Of a stretch of 64,000 bases of DNA, positions 34,638 to 42,688 are shown piece by piece; the first letter of the stretch is position 1; each line of letters opens with the position of its first letter. The position numbers and the translations under genes were made by a program. The notes under the pieces are model-generated. The model was given only the letters and a program-made list of their open reading frames with translations, searched no databases and had not been told where the DNA came from. The stretch is from NCBI RefSeq assembly GCF_012927455.1, contig NZ_JABBPE010000021.1, positions 1 to 64,000 of the forward strand, in the 5' to 3' direction. The DNA is from Polaromonas sp. (GTDB lineage Bacteria > Pseudomonadota > Gammaproteobacteria > Burkholderiales > Burkholderiaceae_C).

Positions 34638-35987
34638 ATGACTTTCCTGCTGATTGCCTTCCTGACCTTGCTTAACGGGGTTTTTGCCATGTCGGAGCTG
34701 GCACTCGCGTCAAGCCGCAAGGCCAGGCTTGGCGCCATGGCGGAGTCAGGCGACAAGGGGGCCCAGGCGGCACTTACCTTGCTGGAAAATCCGACCCAGT
34801 TTCTATCTTCCGTGCAGGTCGGCATCACCTCGATAGGCATGCTCAACGGCATCATTGGCGAGGCCGCCTTCAGCGACGGCCTGTCAGTCTGGATTCAGGG
34901 GTGGGGCGCGCCGCATCGTGCCGCCGAAATCTCGGCCACCGCGCTGGTGGTGACCGTCATTACCTTCATCACCATCGTGTTTGGCGAACTGGTGCCCAAG
35001 CGCATCGGCCAGCTCTACCCCGAGACCGTGGCGCGGCTGGTGGCACGCCCGATGATGTGGGTGGCCACTGGCGCCAAGCCCTTTGTCCGTTTGCTGTCCC
35101 TCAGCACCCATGCAGTGCTCAAGCTGCTGCGGGTGGACAACGCGGGCCAGCGCGCCGTGACCGAAGAGGAAATCGCCGCCAGCCTGGAAGGCGGCGTGGA
35201 CGCCGGTCTGATCGAGGAGCACGAGCACCAGATGGTGCAAAACGTCTTCCTGCTGGACGACCGTCTGTTGACCTCCCTGATGCTGCCGCGCTCCGACATC
35301 GAATGGCTTGACGCGTCCGATAGCGTCGCCCAGGCCTTTGACAAGGCCGGTGCCACCGGCCACTCGTGGTATCCGGTGTGCCGGGGCAGCCTCGATGACG
35401 TGGTGGGTGTGGTCAATGTGGCCAAGCTGCTGGCCCTGCGCGGGCAGCTTCAGTTCGCGGTGGCGGGCGCGGACGGGGATAGAGGCGGGGGCGCTGCCCC
35501 CTCGGTGGCCGACCGCATTGGCGACCATGCCATCCCGGCGGTGTTTGTACCTGAAACACTCACCGGCATGGAGCTGATCGAGCAGTTTCGCGCCCGCTCC
35601 ACGCGCATTGTGTTTGTGGTGGATGAATACGGCGTGGTGCAGGGCCTGATGACGCCTATGGACATGCTGGAGGCCATCACCGGCGAGCTGCAGCCCGGCG
35701 CGCAGGTCGATGCCTGGGCGACCCAGCGCGAAGACGGCAGCTGGCTGATTGACGGCGTCATGCCGGTGTCCGAACTCAAGGCCCGGCTGGAGATCAAGGA
35801 CTTGCCCGAAGAAGACCGGGGGCGCTACAACACCGTCGCGGGCCTGCTGCAAAGCGTGTCCGGCCGCTTGCTGAAAGTTGGCGAGCAGGTTGAGTGCGCG
35901 GGCTGGCGCTTTGAGGTGGTGGACCTGGACGGCAAGCGTATTGACAAGGTGCTGGCCAGCGGCAGCGTCGCATCTGCCAAGCTGTAG
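34638..35987 (+). CDS. CorC/HlyC-family membrane protein (DUF21-CBS)
   Basis: A 449-residue protein with an N-terminal DUF21/CNNM membrane domain (about 1-190; VFAMSELALASSRKARL, and NPTQFLSSVQVGITSIGMLNG are typical), two CBS motifs (about 210-335) and a CorC_HlyC C-terminal domain (about 350-440). Family members are linked to magnesium/cobalt efflux or divalent-metal homeostasis; 'hemolysin' is a historic label. Between the CBS repeats a short GC palindrome (GGGGGCGCTGCCCCC, 35490-35504) codes for RGGGAAPS and may be an inserted repeat scrap. Confidence 0.92.
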   Translation: MTFLLIAFLTLLNGVFAMSELALASSRKARLGAMAESGDKGAQAALTLLENPTQFLSSVQVGITSIGMLNGIIGEAAFSDGLSVWIQGWGAPHRAAEISATALVVTVITFITIVFGELVPKRIGQLYPETVARLVARPMMWVATGAKPFVRLLSLSTHAVLKLLRVDNAGQRAVTEEEIAASLEGGVDAGLIEEHEHQMVQNVFLLDDRLLTSLMLPRSDIEWLDASDSVAQAFDKAGATGHSWYPVCRGSLDDVVGVVNVAKLLALRGQLQFAVAGADGDRGGGAAPSVADRIGDHAIPAVFVPETLTGMELIEQFRARSTRIVFVVDEYGVVQGLMTPMDMLEAITGELQPGAQVDAWATQREDGSWLIDGVMPVSELKARLEIKDLPEEDRGRYNTVAGLLQSVSGRLLKVGEQVECAGWRFEVVDLDGKRIDKVLASGSVASAKL

Positions 35988-36130
35988 GCTCGGGAAGTAC
36001 ACATCTGGCGTGACGACGCAAGGTGATCTCACCAGTTGCGCAATGTTGACAAGCGCCTGACGCTGCAAGAGCGCAGACAGCGCACTGCACTAAACTGAAT
36101 TTCACAAGAACTCGCCGGATCCTTCCCTCA

Positions 36131-37072
36131 GTGCAACTCGAAAGTTACGTCAATACCCTGGGCCAGCACCTGAAAGCGCGTTTTGGCACGCGCGTGCGCA
36201 AGCTGTCGCTGCATGTGGGTTTTACCTGCCCGAACCGCGACGGCGCGCTGGGCCGGGGCGGCTGTACCTTCTGCAGCGTGCTGTCGTTCAGCGATGGCGA
36301 TCCGCAGGCATCGGTCAGCGACCAGCTTGCCGCCGGCAAGGCCGCCACAGGCCGCGCCAGCCGCTATCTGGCTTATTTTCAGGCCTACACCAATACTTAT
36401 GCCGAAGTCGAGGAACTGCGGCGCCTGTATGCGCAGGCGCTGACCGGGGGCGACATCGTTGGCTTGTGCGTGGGCACCCGGCCCGATTGCGTTCCCGACG
36501 CGGTGCTGGAGATTTTGGCCGGCTACCGCGATCAGGGTTACGAGGTCTGGCTGGAGCTCGGCCTGCAAAGCGCCCACGACGCAACCCTGAAGCGCATCAA
36601 CCGGGGCCACGGTTTTGTCGCCTACGCCGATGCAGTAGCGCGGGCCCGGCGTTACGGCATTCCCGTCTGCACCCATCTGATACTGGGCTTGCCCGAAGAG
36701 ACGCCGGCCATGATGATGGAAACCCATGCCCGCGTGCTGGAATGCGGTGTCGAGGGGCTCAAGCTGCACCCGCTGATGATCGTCAAGGGTTCGACCATGG
36801 CCGCGCAATATGCCCGCGGAAGCTTGGCGCCGATGCCGCTGCCAGCGTATGTGACGACTGCCGCCGAATTGATCCGGCGCACGCCGGCAGGCGTGGTGTT
36901 CCACCGGATCACGGCCTCGGCCCGTGAACCGATGCTGATCGCGCCAGACTGGTGCCACACCCGATGGCCGGCAGCCGATGCGATTCGCGACGATCTGGCG
37001 CGCAAGGGAGGGCAGGGTAGCCATATCGGGCTCTGCGGCGTGGGCGCGATGGTTCAATTTGACGCTTCCTGA
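36131..37072 (+). CDS. yhcC: YhcC-type radical SAM protein (TIGR01212)
   Basis: A 313-residue radical SAM protein. The cluster motif lies in TCPNRDGALGRGGCTFCSV (Cys ligands in the TIGR01212 arrangement), followed by QAYTNTYA, VGTRPDCVPD, LGLQSAHDATLKRINRGH and LILGLPEET. The gene starts with GTG at 36131; the translated N-terminus fits the family. The reaction is not established. Confidence 0.93.
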   Translation: MQLESYVNTLGQHLKARFGTRVRKLSLHVGFTCPNRDGALGRGGCTFCSVLSFSDGDPQASVSDQLAAGKAATGRASRYLAYFQAYTNTYAEVEELRRLYAQALTGGDIVGLCVGTRPDCVPDAVLEILAGYRDQGYEVWLELGLQSAHDATLKRINRGHGFVAYADAVARARRYGIPVCTHLILGLPEETPAMMMETHARVLECGVEGLKLHPLMIVKGSTMAAQYARGSLAPMPLPAYVTTAAELIRRTPAGVVFHRITASAREPMLIAPDWCHTRWPAADAIRDDLARKGGQGSHIGLCGVGAMVQFDAS

Positions 37073-37108
37073 ACCTATAGCGGCTTCCAGGCATGGTGCG
37101 ACCAAGCG

Positions 37109-38356
37109 CTAAAAAAGCTGATCATTTGCTATGCTTTTAATAGCGCTTTGCGCCCGTTCTGATTGGGTTATGGGCTTATTTTGTTCATAAAAAAGGACTT
37201 CGGCGGCTTTTACCAACGTGGAGGCGCGCACCCCCAACAAGCGCAGCCGTTGCTCTAGCGGGACGCGTTTCAGGCACAGCCCGGCGGTCTTGCGTATGGT
37301 TGCGGCGTCGGCGGTGAACTGCTCCAGCGTCTGGTCGCGCGTCACGCTTCTGAAGTCGTCATAGCGCAACTTGATGCCAATGGTCTTGGCGACATAGCCC
37401 TTGCGCTGCAGATCGGCGGCCAGCTGCTCGCACAGCCGGGTAAACAGCAAGCCCAACTCGGCGCGGTCGCGTACTGCGTGCAAGTCGCGCTCGAAGGTGG
37501 TCTCGCGGCTCATGCTGACGGGCTCGCTTGTTGTCGCCACCGGGCTGTCGTCGCGGCCCCAGGCCACCTCATGCATCCAGGCACCGGTGGCTTTTCCAAA
37601 ATTGTCGATCAGCCAGGCCGGGTCTCGCGCGGCCAGCTCGCCAATCGTGTGGATCTGCAGCCGCGCCAGCTTCTCACCGGCCTTGGGGCCAATACCGTTG
37701 ATTTTCCGTACGTTGAGCGGCCAGATTTTGCTTTGCAGGTCATCCTCGTGGACCACTGAAATGCCGTTGGGTTTGTTGAACTCGCTGGCCATCTTGGCCA
37801 GCAGCTTGTTGGGCGCCACGCCGACCGAGCAGGTCAGGCCGGTCTTCTCAAGAATGCTTTTCTGGATCAACCGCGCCAGCACGCGGCCGCCCTCACGTTG
37901 GCCACCGGGCACTTCGGTGAAGTCGATGTAGACCTCGTCGACCCCGCGGTCTTGCATCAGCGGCGCAATTTCGGTGATGGTGTTTTTGAACAGGCGCGAG
38001 TATTTGCGTATTTCCTCGAAATCCACCGGCAGCACAATCGCCTGCGGGCACAGCCTGGCCGCCTTCATCATGCCCATGGCCGAGCCCACGCCAAACTGCC
38101 GCGCAGCATAGGTTGCCGTGGTGATGACGCCGCGGCCCACGTACTCCTTCAGCAGCGGAAAGTCCGCCACCGGGATGAAGCGCGGCGCCCGTATTCCCAG
38201 ATCGCCCCGCGTCGTCAGCAGCGCCTCATCCACCTTGCGGCGCCCGCCACCAATGACCACCGGAAGGCCCTTGAGTTGCGGATAGCGAAGCAGTTCCACC
38301 GACGCGAAAAATGCGTCCATGTCGAGGTGGGCAATGCGGCGTAGCGGGGGCGGCAT
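37109..38356 (-). CDS. dinB: DNA polymerase IV (DinB)
   Basis: A 415-residue Y-family polymerase for translesion synthesis. Motifs are HLDMDAFFASVELL (first catalytic Asp), GVDEVYIDFTEV (catalytic Asp-Glu), TCSVGVAPNKLLAKMASE and the helix-hairpin-helix INGIGPKAGEKL. The little-finger domain follows. The last 20 or so residues (KPITQSERAQSAIKSIANDQ and on) are encoded by a copy of the 55-bp dispersed repeat, so the native C-terminus has been replaced or extended. No LexA box was identified upstream. Confidence 0.95.
   Translation of the reverse strand: MPPPLRRIAHLDMDAFFASVELLRYPQLKGLPVVIGGGRRKVDEALLTTRGDLGIRAPRFIPVADFPLLKEYVGRGVITTATYAARQFGVGSAMGMMKAARLCPQAIVLPVDFEEIRKYSRLFKNTITEIAPLMQDRGVDEVYIDFTEVPGGQREGGRVLARLIQKSILEKTGLTCSVGVAPNKLLAKMASEFNKPNGISVVHEDDLQSKIWPLNVRKINGIGPKAGEKLARLQIHTIGELAARDPAWLIDNFGKATGAWMHEVAWGRDDSPVATTSEPVSMSRETTFERDLHAVRDRAELGLLFTRLCEQLAADLQRKGYVAKTIGIKLRYDDFRSVTRDQTLEQFTADAATIRKTAGLCLKRVPLEQRLRLLGVRASTLVKAAEVLFYEQNKPITQSERAQSAIKSIANDQLF
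37126..37181 (+). repeat. Copy of the ~55-bp hairpin repeat forming the 3' end of dinB
   Basis: The plus strand reads TTGCTATG-CTTTTA-ATAGCGCTTTGCGCCCGT-TCTGAT-TGGGTTATGGGCTTA. dinB is on the minus strand and its last sense codons run through this copy to a TAG at 37109-37111. Confidence 0.8.
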
Positions 38357-38675
38357 GTTTTAGCTTGCGGTTAGGGCGCGATGGATGAATTGAGAGCGTA
38401 GCGCAGCTAAAAATATACTCGACGATTCAGCCGGTCGATGGCTCTACTGAACTGGAGCACTCACCAATTCCTTGTGCCAATCTCGGCGGGCCGCGAAACA
38501 AGCAATACCGGGAAAATTTGCGGTCAACGGGCTATCGGAACCGGTTCAAGTCTGAGTAAGTGCTTGCCACCGCTTCAAATGAAATTGGCAACTGCGCTGG
38601 CACGTTGCTCGGGGAAAATCGGCGGCCGCTGACGCGCCTGGCCGCGTTACTTGTAGGTGTGTGTTGTCACAAGGC
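38357..38675. other. Gene-free stretch between dinB and tRNA-Gly
   Basis: About 320 bp with no supported frame, RNA motif or repeat. Base composition is lower in GC than in the flanking genes near 38400-38420. It holds the dinB promoter region. Confidence 0.5.
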
Positions 38676-38713
38676 AAAAAAAATGCATGATTTCTGAATG
38701 AAATCACGCATTT
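38676..38713 (-). terminator. Intrinsic terminator of tRNA-Gly
   Basis: On the minus strand a 14-bp stem AAATGCGTGATTTC / GAAATCATGCATTT with one mismatch and a 5-base loop is followed by a T-run. It begins about 10 bp after the CCA end of the tRNA. Confidence 0.9.
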
Positions 38714-38722
38714 ACTGAGAGA

Positions 38723-38796
38723 TGGAGCGGGTGAAGGGAATCGGACCCTCGTATGCAGCTTGGGAAGTTGCCGTTCTACCATTGAACTACACCCGC
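38723..38796 (-). tRNA. tRNA-Gly(CCC), sequence-divergent
   Basis: 74 nt including an encoded CCA. The acceptor stem GCGGGTG/CACCCGC is perfect. The anticodon loop TTCCCAA gives anticodon CCC. Two oddities are visible: the anticodon stem GCAAC/GCTGC holds an A-C mismatch, and the T-loop reads TCCGATT where the near-universal TTCGA(T) is expected, so position 55 is C, not T. Position 55 is normally pseudouridine and pairs with the D-loop. Function may be impaired; GGG codons could also be read by a tRNA-Gly(UCC) elsewhere. Confidence 0.93.
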
Positions 38797-38854
38797 AATG
38801 GCGTTGATTATAGAAGCAGTCTGTGGCGCGCCATAGGGCAGACGCGCCCGCCAA

Positions 38855-39304
38855 TCACGGTCGCAGGTAGGCCCAGCCTTCGCCCTGCTTTTTCATGATC
38901 TCGGACACGCCGGATGGCACATAGCCGATGGCGGGCAGCATGTCGGGCTTGGTTAACTTCTGGCCGCGCATGGTGTTTTCGCAGGCCAGCACTTTCACGT
39001 TGGCCTTTATGGCGTCGGCAAGGCGTACGCTGCTTGGTGACCCGAGCTTGAGCATGCCAATGCCCGGACCGAAGGCGACGATTTCGATGTCCACGTTGGC
39101 GGCGCCCACGTCGTCCTGCAGGTTCTTGACGTTATTGAGTGCCAGGTTCCACAGCGCCGGGTCGCTGTCGCTGACCTGAACCACGACCTTATGGCGTTTT
39201 TGGCCTGTAGGCCCCGTGTTTTGTGCGTGAGCAGCTATTAAAAAAGGAGCATTCAGGGCCAACCCACTGAGCAGCCCAACTTGAATTAGAAGTCTGCGGT
39301 TCAT
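38855..39304 (-). CDS. DsrE-family exported protein
   Basis: A 149-residue protein with a signal peptide (about 1-29, ending AAHA) and a DsrE/DsrF-like domain: HKVVVQVSDSDPALWNLALNNVKNL, then VDIEIVAFGPGIGML and VLACENTMRG with a single Cys. DsrE proteins are involved in sulfur handling, but exported single-Cys members are uncharacterised. It overlaps gabD by 4 bp (ATGA), so it is the last gene of the gabT-led operon. The signal-peptide end is coded by sequence resembling the 55-bp repeat (AATAGCTGCT near 39235). Confidence 0.8.
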   Translation of the reverse strand: MNRRLLIQVGLLSGLALNAPFLIAAHAQNTGPTGQKRHKVVVQVSDSDPALWNLALNNVKNLQDDVGAANVDIEIVAFGPGIGMLKLGSPSSVRLADAIKANVKVLACENTMRGQKLTKPDMLPAIGYVPSGVSEIMKKQGEGWAYLRP

Positions 39305-40779
39305 TTGAGGATGTCTCCCAGGCAAAGGTATTTCATTTCCACATATTCTTCCATGCCGTGGCTGGAACCTTCTCGGCCCAACCCGGATTGTTTGACGCCG
39401 CCGAAAGGCACGTGTTCGGTGGCAATCACGCCGACGTTGATGCCGACCATGCCGTATTCCAGCGCCTCGGCCACGCGGAAAATGCGGCCGACATCTCTGC
39501 TGTAGAAGTAGCTGGCCAGGCCAAACTCGGTGTTGTTGGCCGCGTCAATGGCCTCCTGTTCGGCCTTGAAGCGGAACACCGGCGCGAACGGGCCAAAGGT
39601 TTCTTCCCTGGCGCACAGCATGTCGGCGCTGGCTTCGGAGATCACTGTCGGCTCGAAGAACTGGCCTTGCAGCTTATGCCCGCCCACCAGCAGCTTGCCG
39701 CCCTTGGCAATCGCGTCGGCCACATGGCGCTGTACCTTGGCAATCGCCGCGTCTTCGATCAGCGGGCCTTGTGCCACGCCTTCTTCAAAGCCGTTGCCTA
39801 CCTTGAGCAGCTTGACCTTGGCGGCGAACTTTTCAACAAACTGGTCATACACACCGTCCTGCACATAAATGCGGTTGGCGCAGACGCAGGTCTGACCGGC
39901 ATTGCGGTACTTGCTGGCCATGGCGCCTTCCACGGCGGAGTCCACGTCAGCATCGTCGAACACGATGAAGGGCGCATTGCCGCCCAGTTCCAGTGACAAT
40001 TTTTTGACCGACGGCGCGCTCTGCGCCATCAGGATACGGCCGACTTCGGTGGAGCCGGTAAAGCTGATGTGGCGCACCACATCGCTGGCGCAAAACACCT
40101 TGCCGATGGCAATCGAGTTGTCGCCGTCGGCGCTCAAAAGATTCAACACACCCGCCGGAATGCCGGCGCGCATGGCCAGTTCGGCAGCGGCCAGCGCGGT
40201 CAGCGGCGTCAGTTCGGCCGGTTTGATGACCACCGGGCAGCCCGCGGCGAGCGCCGGAGCCACCTTGCGTGTGATCATGGCCAGCGGAAAGTTCCAGGGG
40301 GTGATGGCGGCGCACACGCCAATCGGCTGCTTGAGCACCATCAGGCGACGGTTGTTGTCAAACTGCGGCAAGGTTTCGCCGTTGACGCGTTTGGCTTCTT
40401 CGGCAAACCACTCGACAAAGCTGGCGCCGTAGGCGACTTCCCCCTTGGCTTCGGCAAAAGGCTTGCCCTGCTCGGCGGTCATGATGCGGCCCAGGTCTTC
40501 CTGGTTGGCCATCAGCAACTGGTACCACTTCATGAGGATGGCATGGCGCTCCTTGCCGGTCTTGCTGCGCCAGGCCGGCCAGGCGGCATTGGCGGCGGCA
40601 ATCGCGGCTTCGGCGTCGGCCGGGCCGAGGTTGGCGACATCGGCCAGTTTGCTGCCATTGGAGGGATCGTTCACATCAAAACGGCTGGCCCCCTTGACCC
40701 ATTTTCCGTTGATCAGTGCATCGGTCTTGAGCAGGCTGGGGTCATTGAGCAACGAAAGCGGAGATGTTTTCATGTCCAT
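39301..40779 (-). CDS. gabD: NAD(P)-dependent succinate-semialdehyde dehydrogenase GabD
   Basis: A 492-residue aldehyde dehydrogenase that oxidises succinic semialdehyde to succinate, the last step of GABA breakdown. Features are TPWNFPLAMITRK, FTGSTEVGR, LELGGNAPFIVFDDAD and the catalytic Cys in RNAGQTCVCANR, all close to GabD. The start is the ATG at 40779 (another in-frame ATG is at 40773). It follows the ureohydrolase gene by 96 bp and gabT begins the same operon, so glutarate-semialdehyde is a less likely substrate. Confidence 0.94.
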   Translation of the reverse strand: MDMKTSPLSLLNDPSLLKTDALINGKWVKGASRFDVNDPSNGSKLADVANLGPADAEAAIAAANAAWPAWRSKTGKERHAILMKWYQLLMANQEDLGRIMTAEQGKPFAEAKGEVAYGASFVEWFAEEAKRVNGETLPQFDNNRRLMVLKQPIGVCAAITPWNFPLAMITRKVAPALAAGCPVVIKPAELTPLTALAAAELAMRAGIPAGVLNLLSADGDNSIAIGKVFCASDVVRHISFTGSTEVGRILMAQSAPSVKKLSLELGGNAPFIVFDDADVDSAVEGAMASKYRNAGQTCVCANRIYVQDGVYDQFVEKFAAKVKLLKVGNGFEEGVAQGPLIEDAAIAKVQRHVADAIAKGGKLLVGGHKLQGQFFEPTVISEASADMLCAREETFGPFAPVFRFKAEQEAIDAANNTEFGLASYFYSRDVGRIFRVAEALEYGMVGINVGVIATEHVPFGGVKQSGLGREGSSHGMEEYVEMKYLCLGDILK

Positions 40780-40875
40780 GGGAATTCCTTTTAAAGAAGC
40801 AGGCAATCTGAATTCGGTGCGGGAGGATGGCGACCGCAATTAGCAAGCTTACAACGAAGCGCTTTTATCGGTTTG

Positions 40876-41835
40876 TTACCGGTAATGCACGCCGGGCAGC
40901 ACGCAGAGCATTTCAAACAGCAGGTTGGCGCCCAGCAGAGCGGTGTTGCCCGAAGCGTCGTAGGGGGGCGACACCTCGACCAAATCAGCGCCCACCAGGT
41001 TCAATCCGCGGCAGCCCCGGATGATTTCGAGCGCTTGCGGAACGGTCAGCCCGCCGATCTCGGGCGTGCCGGTACCGCCTGCAAAAGCCGGGTCTATGCC
41101 GTCAATATCAAAGCTCAGGTAGCAGGGCGCCTGGCCAATGGATTCGCGCACCCGCGCCATCAAGGGCGCAAGCGACTGGTACCAGACTTCGTGGGCCTGC
41201 ACCACGGTGAAGCCTTGCTGCCGTGGCCAGTCGAAATCATCGGCGCTGTAGCCGCTGCCGCGCAGACCGATCTGCCAGACCTTGTTGGCCTGCAGCAGTC
41301 CTTCTTCTACCGCGCGCCTGAACGGCGTTCCATGAGCGATACGCTCGCCGAACATATCGTCGTTGACGTCAGCATGTGCGTCCACATGTACCAGCGCCAC
41401 CGGGCCGTGGCGCTTGGCCAGCGCACGCAGGATGGGCAGCACGATGGTGTGGTCGCCGCCCAGCGTCAGTGGCTTGCAACCGGTGTCAATGACCGGTTGG
41501 TAGTGCCGCTCGATGATCTCGATCGACTTGTCCAGGTTGTAAGTGTTGATCGCTACATCGCCCAGATCGGCCACCTGCAGGGCGTCGAAGGGCGCTGCGC
41601 CGGTGGCCATGTTGTAGGGACGGATCAGGCTTGATTCCGCACGGATCTGGCGCGGTCCGAAGCGCGTGCCCGGCCGGTGGCTGGTGCCAATGTCCAGCGG
41701 CACGCCGATGAACGCGGCATCCAGCCCGGCCGCCTCGCTCAACATGGGCAGGCGCATCATGCTGGCCCAGCCGCCGAAGCGTGGCATGGTGTTGCCGCCC
41801 AGCGGTTGGTTAAAAATTTTGGGAGCTTGACTCAT
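40876..41835 (-). CDS. speB: Ureohydrolase: agmatinase or, more likely, guanidinobutyrase
   Basis: A 319-residue Mn-dependent ureohydrolase. Metal motifs are LTLGGDHTI, VHVDAHADVND and SFDIDGIDPAF. The N-terminal NQPLGGNTMPRFGGWASMMRLP and the GGTGTPEIGGLT segment resemble the GbuA/guanidinobutyrase group of Pseudomonas. A 4-guanidinobutyrate substrate would yield urea plus GABA, which the gabT and gabD products of the same operon consume. Agmatine (giving putrescine) cannot be excluded by sequence, and most pipelines would name it SpeB. It is 22 bp downstream of the permease gene. Confidence 0.88.
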   Translation of the reverse strand: MSQAPKIFNQPLGGNTMPRFGGWASMMRLPMLSEAAGLDAAFIGVPLDIGTSHRPGTRFGPRQIRAESSLIRPYNMATGAAPFDALQVADLGDVAINTYNLDKSIEIIERHYQPVIDTGCKPLTLGGDHTIVLPILRALAKRHGPVALVHVDAHADVNDDMFGERIAHGTPFRRAVEEGLLQANKVWQIGLRGSGYSADDFDWPRQQGFTVVQAHEVWYQSLAPLMARVRESIGQAPCYLSFDIDGIDPAFAGGTGTPEIGGLTVPQALEIIRGCRGLNLVGADLVEVSPPYDASGNTALLGANLLFEMLCVLPGVHYR

Positions 41836-41857
41836 AAGTGACCCTTTCCTATGACCG

Positions 41858-42682
41858 TTACTTGACGCGTCCCCGCAACCACTCCAGCACCATCATCAGC
41901 GCGGCGGTGAACAGGATGAGAAGCGTGGCAACGGCGGCAATAGTCGGCGAGATGTTCTCGCGGATGCCGGTAAACATCTGGCGCGGCAGTGTCCCCTGCG
42001 TCGGACCGGCCAGAAACAGCGTGACCACCACCTCGTCGAAAGAGGTGGCAAACGCAAACAGCGCGCCCGATATAACCCCGGGCGCAATCACCGGCAGGGT
42101 GACGCGAAAAAAGGTTTGCAGCGGTCCGGCGCCCAGGCTCAGGCTGGCCTTGACCAGGTTTTGGTTGAAGCCCTGCAGCGTTGCCATCACGGTTGTCAGC
42201 ACAAAGGGCGCGCCGAGCGCCGCATGCACCAGCACCAGCCCGGTGTAGGAGTCGGACAGGCCGATGCGCGCAAAAAACAGGTAAGTGCTGACACCCACCA
42301 CCACGATAGGCACCACCATTGGCGCGATCAACAAGCTGGTGAGCAGGCCCTTGCCGAAAAACTGCACGCGCGCCAGGCCGACCGCCGCCAGCGTGCCCAG
42401 CGTCGTGGCAATCACGGTTGCCAGCGGTGCCACGATGAAGCTGTTGCGCGTGGCGCGGGCCCAGTCCTCCGAGGCAAACAACTCCTGGTACCAGCGCAGC
42501 GACCAGCCTGGAATCGGGTAAGCCAGAAACGAGGAGTTGCTGAATGACAGGGGAATGATGACGAGGATGGGCAGCAGCAGAAAAAGCAGCACGCCGGCGC
42601 AAAGCAGCCGCAGGCCGTACCAGCCTAGCTTGTCAACGAGCGTGTAGTAGGCCGGGAAAACGTGGAAAACAGCAGATTTCAT
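41858..42682 (-). CDS. potC: Polyamine-type ABC transporter permease (PotC-like)
   Basis: A 274-residue inner-membrane permease with six predicted helices. The EAA-type cytoplasmic loop (VKASLSLGAGPLQTFFRVTLPVIAPG) contacts the ATPase. FSNSSFLAYPIPGWSLRWYQELF is the usual N-terminal periplasmic segment of spermidine/putrescine-type permeases. It lies 6 bp after its partner permease gene and precedes the ureohydrolase gene. Confidence 0.93.
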   Translation of the reverse strand: MKSAVFHVFPAYYTLVDKLGWYGLRLLCAGVLLFLLLPILVIIPLSFSNSSFLAYPIPGWSLRWYQELFASEDWARATRNSFIVAPLATVIATTLGTLAAVGLARVQFFGKGLLTSLLIAPMVVPIVVVGVSTYLFFARIGLSDSYTGLVLVHAALGAPFVLTTVMATLQGFNQNLVKASLSLGAGPLQTFFRVTLPVIAPGVISGALFAFATSFDEVVVTLFLAGPTQGTLPRQMFTGIRENISPTIAAVATLLILFTAALMMVLEWLRGRVK

Positions 42683-42688
42683 GTCGGT

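Noticed and set aside
34884..36068. 394-codon minus-strand frame opposite the CorC/HlyC-type gene, and 36128-37105 opposite yhcC
   Set aside because: Both are antisense shadows without recognisable domains; the plus frames carry DUF21/CBS and radical SAM motifs.
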